Shown here in pieces: positions 15,935 to 22,561 of a stretch of DNA of 44,167 nt. A program made the translations under genes and the position numbers. The notes under the pieces were generated by a model. It searched no databases, was not told the origin of the DNA, and saw only the letters and a program-made list of their open reading frames with translations. Within the stretch, counting starts at the first letter, position 1, and each line of letters begins with the position of its first letter. The DNA comes from Lentisphaerota bacterium (GTDB taxonomy: Bacteria > Verrucomicrobiota > Kiritimatiellia > RFP12 > JAAYNR01): NCBI GenBank assembly GCA_016873675.1, contig VGWG01000014.1, positions 1 to 44,167 of the forward strand. The letters are read 5' to 3'.

Positions 15935-17099
15935 CCGGCGCGGATCGGGGGAGCGTCAAGGTGAACGTCGATCCTTGGTTGACGGCGCTTTCCACCGTCA
16001 GCGTGCCGTTGTGCGCCTGGGCGACTTTCTGCGCGATGAACAACCCCAGCCCCATGCCGCCCAGGGCGTGGCGGGTGGTGAAGTTCGCCGTGAAGATGTG
16101 CTTCAGGTTCTGCTCGGAAATGCCGCATCCGTTGTCCGCCACGCTGACGCGGACGGAGGTGTCGAGGATTTCCGATCGGACGCGGATCAGCCTGTTGTCG
16201 GGCCGCAGAGCGTGGATCGCATTGGTGATGAGATTGGCCAGCACGCGTGCGAGTTGCACGCGGTCGCCGGTGATTGGGATGTCGGCGCCCGAGGTCTCGC
16301 ACGCAATCTGGGCGTGGGCGGCGTCCGCAGCGGGCCGCACGTTTTCGACGCAGGTGCCGACGAACTCGTGGAAAAGGAACGAAGCCTGCTGGGGGGGGGT
16401 CTGGCGGATCAGGCGCTGCCAGGAGTCGAGCATGTCGACGCACTGCTGCATCGCGTTTTCGAGCATGTCCAGATAGCGTCCGGTTTCCGGCTGAGCGTCG
16501 GGCTGCCCTTGCTGCAACCCTTCGAACTCCAGCCGCAGCAGGCTTGAGGATCCGCTGGCCACGGTGAGGGTGTTGCGCAAGTCATGGACAAACTCTGCGG
16601 AGGCCTGCCCCAATTCGGCCAGCCAGCCCTTGTCCTGGAGTTCGCGGATGCGCCGCTCCAAGGCGTCCGCATCACCCAGAAGCTTGCCGCGTTTACGGCG
16701 CAGCCGGGTCTGTTCGACATGGCGCTGAACGGTGAGACGCATTTCCGGCGCGTCAAAAGGTTTCTCCATGTAGTCGCTGGCTTCGTGGCGGATTGCTTCC
16801 TGCGCTGTGCCGAGGGCGGCGAAGCCGGTGAGCAGGATCACGGCCAGATCCGAATCCAGCTTGCGGATTTCGCGAAGCCCTTCGATCCCGTTGCAGCCAG
16901 GCATGCGGATGTCCATGATCACGGTATCCGGCGTATGTTCGCGCAGGAGAGCCAGACCGCGTTCGACCGAGTCCGCGCACAACACGCGGTAGTCGTTCTT
17001 AAGCAGGAAGCGGAGGCTTTCGCGCGGTCCGAGCTCGTCATCAATCACAAGGATGGTCGGCCGCGCGTCATTATTCTGGACAGGTTCGCCGTGCTTCAT
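15912..17099 (-). CDS. receiver-histidine kinase hybrid (REC-HisKA-HATPase)
   Basis: 395 residues, soluble. A receiver domain (about 14-130: DDE at 20-22, phospho-acceptor D63 in MDIRMPG, K113 in MEKPF) is followed by a coiled helical linker, a HisKA segment with H172 in EFVHDLRNTLTV, and an ATPase with NLITNAIHAL, DNGCGIS and GGMGLGLFIA. The receiver-first order suggests a kinase whose activity is set by phosphorylation from another kinase, i.e. a phosphorelay connector. It lies 81 bases downstream of the fadL-type gene on the same strand and its receiver resembles that of the sigma-54 regulator nearby (DDELGPRESL against [10 protein letters not shown]). AGAGG precedes the ATG. Its end overlaps the convergent methyltransferase gene. 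Confidence 0.92.
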   Translation of the reverse strand: MKHGEPVQNNDARPTILVIDDELGPRESLRFLLKNDYRVLCADSVERGLALLREHTPDTVIMDIRMPGCNGIEGLREIRKLDSDLAVILLTGFAALGTAQEAIRHEASDYMEKPFDAPEMRLTVQRHVEQTRLRRKRGKLLGDADALERRIRELQDKGWLAELGQASAEFVHDLRNTLTVASGSSSLLRLEFEGLQQGQPDAQPETGRYLDMLENAMQQCVDMLDSWQRLIRQTPPQQASFLFHEFVGTCVENVRPAADAAHAQIACETSGADIPITGDRVQLARVLANLITNAIHALRPDNRLIRVRSEILDTSVRVSVADNGCGISEQNLKHIFTANFTTRHALGGMGLGLFIAQKVAQAHNGTLTVESAVNQGSTFTLTLPRSAPVKADGAA

Positions 17100-17180
17100 G
17101 TGGGCCTCTTAGTTTACATCCACCCAAAAGTACGCAACAGAAACGGTCAGCGTCAAGCATACCAGTTTCCGGATGGGAGG

Positions 17181-18413
17181 TCAAAAGGCATACGTGTAGG
17201 TCAATGCGGCCAGATGGCCTTCAAAGTCATAGGTGCCCTGCCGATAAAGCGGATTCTGATTGTCACCGACCCGGCGCGTATTGAAAAGGCCGATGGCGTA
17301 GGCGATGTCAATGGCATGGCGGCCGGTCTGGTAGCCGAGGCCGACGCTGACGACCGACTGATCGACGTCCAGGGCCATCGGCGCGAATGTCCGGTTCGGT
17401 ATCGGGCTTTGGAGGTGGAGGTAGCCCGCCCGCAGCGTCCAGTCGGGAACGAAGCGCCAGTCGGCGCCCACGCCGAACGTCCAGGTGTCGTTCCAGTTTT
17501 GCGGGGTGTTGGCGAGGCCCAGCATGCCCGCCAGAGGATTATTGCCGCTGGCGTCGATCACCATCGTCTTGAAACGCGAGAACTGCAGCCACTCGGCGTT
17601 CGCCTCGACACGCAGGGTGTCTGTGAGGCGCACGCCATAACCGAGTGCCACGATGGTCGGGTATTTGAACGTGGTTTCGATATCGCTCGTGGGAACCGAC
17701 GGTAGAGGGAAGGGGATGCCGGCTGTCTTCATTTCGCCGCTGAATTTCAGGTCGAACGGCGAGCGGCAGGTCAGGGCGAGGCGCTGGCCGGGCGTGATGC
17801 GCCAGGTGATGCCCGCATTGGCGCCTGCGGCGAGGCCGTCCGCCTCGGCGGTGATGCGGCTGCCGGGGCTGAACGGGAGCAACTGGCGCAATTGGAGGCG
17901 CCCGTAGTACACGTCGAGCCCGGCGCCGATCGAGACCGATTCGGAGACGCGCCAGGCGAGGGCGGGCGAGATGTCCATCACGGACATTCTGCTGAATACG
18001 GGCGCCGCGTAACGGAACACGCCGTCGGTGTCCCACCGGGTCTGACGTCCGAAGGGGACGTGGACGCCGAACCCCAGCGTCAGATCGCTGCCTTCGGGCA
18101 GCGGCCAGGCGATGGCGAAGGCGGGCAGGAGGCTCCATGGCGACCCCGTGTCGGTTCGTCCGAGTTGACCCACGTAGTCGGCGTGGCTGTAGCCGAGCAG
18201 GGACGATATCTGGACCTGGCGTGACGCGACCTCGGTCAGATTGGCCGGGTTGAGAAAGACCGCCGAGGCATCGTCAACCCAGACGATGTGTTTTCCCGAT
18301 TTGCCGAGCGCCGCCGCCGTGTCGGGCGGATTCCTGAAACCATCCGCCAGAATATTCAGAACCCCAAGCCCCATCAGGGCCAGCGCCAAATGAAAAACAG
18401 AATGCCGTTTCAT
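17181..18413 (-). CDS. FadL/OmpP1/TodX family outer membrane transport protein
   Basis: 410 residues. A signal peptide (about 1-23: basic start MKRHS, hydrophobic LALALMGLGVLNILA) precedes the FadL-like N-terminal hatch GFRNPPDTAAALGKSG and DDASAVFLNPANL. The rest is alternating beta strands ending ALTYTYAF with the terminal aromatic typical of outer-membrane barrels. FadL proteins pass long-chain fatty acids or other hydrophobic molecules across the outer membrane. The ATG at 18,411-18,413 is preferred because GGAGG lies 9 bases upstream; an ATG three codons earlier abuts GGAGG. A near-consensus sigma-54 promoter (18,484-18,499) faces this gene, about 60 bases of leader away, so control by the nearby NtrC-type regulator is likely. 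Confidence 0.9.
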   Translation of the reverse strand: MKRHSVFHLALALMGLGVLNILADGFRNPPDTAAALGKSGKHIVWVDDASAVFLNPANLTEVASRQVQISSLLGYSHADYVGQLGRTDTGSPWSLLPAFAIAWPLPEGSDLTLGFGVHVPFGRQTRWDTDGVFRYAAPVFSRMSVMDISPALAWRVSESVSIGAGLDVYYGRLQLRQLLPFSPGSRITAEADGLAAGANAGITWRITPGQRLALTCRSPFDLKFSGEMKTAGIPFPLPSVPTSDIETTFKYPTIVALGYGVRLTDTLRVEANAEWLQFSRFKTMVIDASGNNPLAGMLGLANTPQNWNDTWTFGVGADWRFVPDWTLRAGYLHLQSPIPNRTFAPMALDVDQSVVSVGLGYQTGRHAIDIAYAIGLFNTRRVGDNQNPLYRQGTYDFEGHLAALTYTYAF

Positions 18414-18483
18414 CAAGACCATCCTCCAGTCGCTTTGCGTGTTAGGAACATTTCTGCACGGGATCACTAAGGAACATGTCTAC

Positions 18484-18499
18484 AGCACCATTCGTGCCA
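18484..18499 (-). promoter_or_regulatory. sigma-54 promoter for the fadL-type gene
   Basis: The minus strand reads TGGCACGAATGGTGCT. Against the sigma-54 consensus TGGCACRNNNNTTGCW only one defined position differs, and the GG-N10-GC spacing is exact. The start point would be near 18,473, about 60 bases before the ATG at 18,413. Confidence 0.75.
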
Positions 18500-18594
18500 C
18501 CGCCATCAGCAGGCCGGGTGGCCCGGGAAAACGCATCTCAATGATGCCAATACGCCATCAGAAGGACCTCTTCGTTGGTTCTGTAAGCGCCGTA

Positions 18595-18622
18595 TTCAGA
18601 AGCCAATCTTCAGAATTCAGAA
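18595..18622 (+). repeat. three copies of TTCAGAA
   Basis: TTCAGAA occurs at 18,595, 18,609 and 18,616, i.e. with spacings of 14 and 7 bases, directly beside the 26-bp palindrome. Such phased short repeats can be activator sites, but may be simple local duplication. Confidence 0.4.
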
Positions 18623-18629
18623 TGCGTCA

Positions 18630-18655
18630 TTATCACACTTCGCGAAGTGTGATAA
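18630..18655. promoter_or_regulatory. perfect 26-bp palindrome, likely enhancer/operator
   Basis: TTATCACACTTCG (18,630-18,642) is followed immediately by its exact reverse complement (18,643-18,655). No T tract follows on either strand, so a terminator is unlikely. It lies about 157-182 bases upstream of the predicted sigma-54 start of the fadL-type gene, the classic position for an NtrC-family activator site, and about 120 bases before the ketosynthase start codon. Confidence 0.65.
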
Positions 18656-18671
18656 AGGCGCACGCTGTGTT

Positions 18672-18729
18672 CAATAATGTACGCGATGGGTCTTGTCACT
18701 AGAACAAACATCAATCGCGTACAATATTG
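18672..18729. promoter_or_regulatory. 16-bp inverted repeat enclosing a 26-base loop, upstream of the ketosynthase gene
   Basis: CAATAATGTACGCGAT (18,672-18,687) and ATCGCGTACAATATTG (18,714-18,729) are inverted repeats with one mismatch. The right arm overlaps a perfect 14-bp palindrome, GTACAATATTGTAC (18,719-18,732), which contains a possible -10 box TACAAT (18,720-18,725) about 50 bases before the ATG at 18,777. TTGTCA at 18,693 is too far upstream to be a normal -35. This is best read as an operator over the operon promoter. The whole 18,414-18,776 gap is more AT-rich than the genes around it. Confidence 0.5.
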
Positions 18730-18776
18730 TACTGGACATTCCACTCGGTTTGGTGCGAAACTACGGGCATCAATAC

Positions 18777-20033
18777 ATGAGGAATGTCTATTCCAATGAT
18801 GATCGGCGTGCTGTTGTCACCGGAATCGGAGTGGTGGCGGCCAATGGCATCGGCGTCGACGCATTCTGGCAAACACTCATCGATGGACAATCAGGGGTCG
18901 GCCCCATCACATTGTTCGATGCCTCTGCCTTGCCCATTCGTATCGCGGCTGAGGTGAAGGGGTTTGACCCTGACATCCATTTACCGACGGGTATTAAGTG
19001 GAAGCGTATTCCACGACAAGCGCATTTTGCTTTGGCGGCTTTGGACATGGCGTTGGCAGACGCCGGACTAAGTGCTGGAAGTCTGACGAAGTCCAGGCGT
19101 CAGGTGAACGTGTTCATTGGGGTCAGCACAAGTGCAATCGAGGTGGTCGAAGGGGCGGCGCACAATGTGTACAAGGGAAGTCCGAACCACGTGCGCCCCT
19201 GGGTGGTTTGGGCCACACAACCCCATTGCGTCGCCACGACATTGGCGGAATATATTGGCACACAAGTTTCGTACCAGACCGTGGCGGCAGCGTGCAAAGC
19301 CGGATCGGATGCGGTCTTGGACGCAGCCGAGGCGATTCGCACGGGGCGAACAGACATTGCGATCGCCGGCGGCACGGATGCGTCGATTTGCGCGACCACC
19401 TGTGCCGCGTTCTGCACGAGCAAGATGCTCTCCTGTCGCAACGGGGATCCCCAGCGCGCCAGCCGGCCTTTTGATCGTGATCGTGACGGGGGTGTGTTAG
19501 GGGAGGGGTCAGGCATCCTGGTGCTGGAGAGTTTGGCCCACGCACGTGCCCGTGGCGCACGGATGAGGCTGGAGATCTGCGGCGGGGCATCGTATGCCGA
19601 CGCGTTCGGCACGCCAGCGGCTGAAGGTCTGGGGGTGTGCATGTCTCTGGCCATGGCCAATGCGCGGATCGATAGCGGGGCGATTGATTACGTCTGTGCG
19701 CACGGGCCGAGCGATATCGGGATTGATCGCGTGGAAACAGCCATGATCCGCAACGTGCTGGGATCCCGCGCCTATCGCATTCCGGTTTCATCCATCAAGG
19801 GCGTCACCGGCAACCCGCTGGCGTCGGCCGGTCCGCTGGAGATCATTGCCTGCGCGCTGGCGATGCGCGACAATCGGGTCCCGCCGACGGCGAATTACAC
19901 GACGCCCGACCCGGCCTGCGATCTCGACTACGTGCCCCAGGCGCGGCGGATGCGGATTGAACACGCGCTGATCAACGTCCACGGCATGGGCGGTGGCAAC
20001 ACCACGCTCGTGGTGCGGAGGCCGCCGCCATGA
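18777..20033 (+). CDS. beta-ketoacyl synthase (FabF/KAS II-like) with altered catalytic triad
   Basis: 418 residues with the thiolase fold of KAS I/II. The nucleophile C173 sits in TVAAACKAGSDA and H309 in CAHGPSDIGID. K341 lies in SSIKGVTGNPLASAG. The second catalytic histidine of FabF (MTGH, five residues after the Lys) is Asn346, and the C-terminal loop GFGGHN is GMGGGN. A Cys-His-Asn set is typical of KAS III, not of FabF. The enzyme may condense or transfer an acyl group, but ordinary malonyl-ACP chemistry is uncertain. The ATG at 18,777 gives the usual MxxRRAVVTGIGVV opening, though its ribosome-binding site is weak. The stop overlaps the kinase ATG (ATGA), so the enzyme is part of a signalling operon. 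Confidence 0.88.
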   Translation: MRNVYSNDDRRAVVTGIGVVAANGIGVDAFWQTLIDGQSGVGPITLFDASALPIRIAAEVKGFDPDIHLPTGIKWKRIPRQAHFALAALDMALADAGLSAGSLTKSRRQVNVFIGVSTSAIEVVEGAAHNVYKGSPNHVRPWVVWATQPHCVATTLAEYIGTQVSYQTVAAACKAGSDAVLDAAEAIRTGRTDIAIAGGTDASICATTCAAFCTSKMLSCRNGDPQRASRPFDRDRDGGVLGEGSGILVLESLAHARARGARMRLEICGGASYADAFGTPAAEGLGVCMSLAMANARIDSGAIDYVCAHGPSDIGIDRVETAMIRNVLGSRAYRIPVSSIKGVTGNPLASAGPLEIIACALAMRDNRVPPTANYTTPDPACDLDYVPQARRMRIEHALINVHGMGGGNTTLVVRRPPP

Positions 20034-22561
20034 CGAACCTGTTCATCATCGGGCTCCCTGTTGTGATCACGATCAACCTGCTGCTCGGCATGATCGTGTT
20101 TCTGACGAATATGGGCCGGCTGGCCAACCGCGTTTTCGTCCTTCTCTCTTTGGTGTTCGCCCTCTGGCTGGCCTGTCAGTACTTTGGGTCGATAGCAGTG
20201 AGCGAGGCGTGGCTGGAGTTTTGGATCCGCCAGGCCTGCGCCACCAGCGTGTTGATCCCCTTGTTATTCCATCTGCTGCGGGCTGCCGCTGTGCAGCCCT
20301 CGACGACGCTCGCCAGCCTGCTGCGCCGTGCGTGGCCGTGGGCGGCGGCGGTGGTTGGCGCCGCCGTTCTGTCTCAGACCCGCTTCTTCCTGGTTGGCGC
20401 CCGTTTGTCGATCGGAGGGAACGCGATCGGAGAGCCGCTCTACGGGCCGGGGTTCACCCTGTTTGTCGCCTTCTGGCTGGTCGCCGTGGTGGCTTTGGTC
20501 TGGAGTTTCTTCCGGGCGCTGGCTCGGGCGGAAGGCGTCTACCGGATGGAAATGCAGATCATGGCGTATGGATCGCTGTTCTCGTTTGTTCCTGGCGTCG
20601 TCCTGGTGCTGCTGATCCCCCTGTTCACCGAATCGTCGCAAAGTGCGCGATTCACGCCCATCACGGTGGTTATCTGGCACAGCGCGATGGCCTACGGAAT
20701 CGCCACCCGCCACATCATGGGCGTGGGCGAATTCTTGCGGCGCGGGATTATCTGGTCGCTGGTGGCGTGTGCCTTGGCGATCATGTATTACGCGGTGTTC
20801 CGCCTGGTCATGCGACTTCCCTCTTATGGAGCCGATGAGTTGCAGCATCACATGGCCCATGTGTGCGCCGGCATCGTCATCGCGCTGAGTCTCGCGCCGG
20901 CGAATGCGTTTCTTCGGAGCCGGGCCGATTATCTGTTCGAGAAAGACCACGATGCGTTGTCCCAACTGGTTCGCAGGGGGGGCGATCTGGCCCGCTCCAT
21001 TACCACGGTTGACGCGCTGTGCACCGATTTCAGCCGGTTGCTGCAGCACGCGCTCGGCGTCTCCCGGATGCAGGTGTACCTCCAGGACGGTTCGCGCTTC
21101 GTGCCGCATCCGGTCCCGGGAGAGGAAGCGGCGGAGCCTGTCGGGGAGGCCGATCCGCTGGTGCAGGCCTTGCGGGCGGAGCGTTACCCCTTGATCCGCG
21201 ACGTGTTACGGCGCGGCGGCAACACGCCACTGGAGGTGCGGGCCGAACGCGTGCTGGCCCGGCTGGACGTCGAGGTGGCGGTCGCGCTCAAATCCAAGAA
21301 CGGCCTGGCGGGCTTTCTTCTCCTTGGCCGTCGTGCGAACGGCCGGGTTTTCGGCCAGCGCGAAGAGGATGCGCTGGCGTTTCTCGGGGATCAGTTGGGT
21401 TTTGCGATCGAGAACGCCACGCTCTATACGCGGCTCCAGGACGCGCGCCTCTACAACGAGGTGCTGCTCGACAATCTGGTGACCGGCGTCGTCGCCGTCG
21501 GCGCCGACGGGCATGTCACCGTCTGCAACCGCGAGGCGCAACGCATCCTGCGCCTAGCCCCGGACGGGGAGGTCATCGGCAGATCCGCCGCTGACGTTCT
21601 GCCCGAGCCGGTCTGGAACGATTTGCGCGCCTGCCTTTTTTTGGGCCGGGGTGTGCGCGATCAGGATATGCGGCTGTATCCGCAGTCGCCCCGCGAGCAG
21701 GCGGTTCGTCTCTCCACCGCCGTTTTCGGCGGCAACGCCGGAGCCTCGACGGGCGCGCTGCTGGTCATTCAGGACACCTCCGCCATTCGGAAGCTGGAGG
21801 AGCAGATCCGGCGCAGCGACCGGCTGGCGAGCATCGGAACGATGGCGGCCGGCATGGCTCACGAGATCAAAAATCCGCTCGTCGGCCTCAAGACGTTCAT
21901 CCAACTCCTGCCTGACCATTACGAGGATCCGGATTTCCGCAACACCTTCGTGCCGCTGCTCGGCAACGAGGTCGAACGAATCAACGCGATCGTCTCGCAG
22001 CTCCTCAATTTCTCCCGGCCGGTCAAGCCGACGTTGAATCCGCTCGCACTCCACGCCACGCTCGATGCCGCACGCACGCTGGTCGCGCAGCAGATCAAGG
22101 CGCGCGGACTGGTCTTCGAACGCCACTATGAAGCGGAGAACGACCGTCTGCTGGGCGATCAGGGGCTGCTGAGTCAGTTGTTCATCAATTTGTTCTTAAA
22201 TGGCATGGACGCGATGGAGCCCGGCGGCACGCTGACGGTGACCACACAGGCCGTCAGAAGGCCCGATCCGCGTTGGGCTCACGCCGGGACACCGGCGGAA
22301 GCGTGGATCGAGGTGCGGGTGCAGGACACCGGCCGCGGCATTTCGCCGGAGGACAAGCCGCAGATTTTTGATCCGTTCTTCACGACCAAGGCCACCGGTA
22401 CCGGTCTGGGTCTGTCGGTCGCCCACGGAATCGTGATCGAACACCGGGGCATGATCGACGTGGAGAGCATTCCTGGTGCGGGCGCCTGCTTCCGCGTGCT
22501 GCTGCCCCTGCTTGCCGGTGGAGACCCCATCGGCGATACTGAATCGAAAGGAGAGGCATGA
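20030..22561 (+). CDS. membrane sensor histidine kinase (multi-TM, GAF, PAS, HisKA, HATPase)
   Basis: 843 residues. About eight hydrophobic segments fill residues 1-300, then a GAF-like domain (about 325-475), a PAS-like domain (about 480-595), HisKA with H611 in MAAGMAHEIKNPL, and an NtrB-like ATPase with NLFLNGMDAM, DTGRGIS and TGTGLGLS. The multi-pass N-terminus, with no large periplasmic domain, suggests sensing of a membrane-soluble signal, as in CqsS- or PrsK-like kinases; the resemblance is architectural only. Both ends overlap neighbouring genes by ATGA. The HisKA segment closely resembles that of the next kinase (LVGLKTFIQLLPDHY against LVAISTFAQLLPDRY), pointing to duplication. The likely partner is the sigma-54 regulator two genes on. 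Confidence 0.92.
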   Translation: MTNLFIIGLPVVITINLLLGMIVFLTNMGRLANRVFVLLSLVFALWLACQYFGSIAVSEAWLEFWIRQACATSVLIPLLFHLLRAAAVQPSTTLASLLRRAWPWAAAVVGAAVLSQTRFFLVGARLSIGGNAIGEPLYGPGFTLFVAFWLVAVVALVWSFFRALARAEGVYRMEMQIMAYGSLFSFVPGVVLVLLIPLFTESSQSARFTPITVVIWHSAMAYGIATRHIMGVGEFLRRGIIWSLVACALAIMYYAVFRLVMRLPSYGADELQHHMAHVCAGIVIALSLAPANAFLRSRADYLFEKDHDALSQLVRRGGDLARSITTVDALCTDFSRLLQHALGVSRMQVYLQDGSRFVPHPVPGEEAAEPVGEADPLVQALRAERYPLIRDVLRRGGNTPLEVRAERVLARLDVEVAVALKSKNGLAGFLLLGRRANGRVFGQREEDALAFLGDQLGFAIENATLYTRLQDARLYNEVLLDNLVTGVVAVGADGHVTVCNREAQRILRLAPDGEVIGRSAADVLPEPVWNDLRACLFLGRGVRDQDMRLYPQSPREQAVRLSTAVFGGNAGASTGALLVIQDTSAIRKLEEQIRRSDRLASIGTMAAGMAHEIKNPLVGLKTFIQLLPDHYEDPDFRNTFVPLLGNEVERINAIVSQLLNFSRPVKPTLNPLALHATLDAARTLVAQQIKARGLVFERHYEAENDRLLGDQGLLSQLFINLFLNGMDAMEPGGTLTVTTQAVRRPDPRWAHAGTPAEAWIEVRVQDTGRGISPEDKPQIFDPFFTTKATGTGLGLSVAHGIVIEHRGMIDVESIPGAGACFRVLLPLLAGGDPIGDTESKGEA

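Noticed and set aside
18439-18776. Open frames covering the divergent region between the porin and ketosynthase genes
   Set aside because: They run across the sigma-54 promoter and several palindromes, lack Shine-Dalgarno sequences and resemble nothing known; the region is better explained as regulatory.
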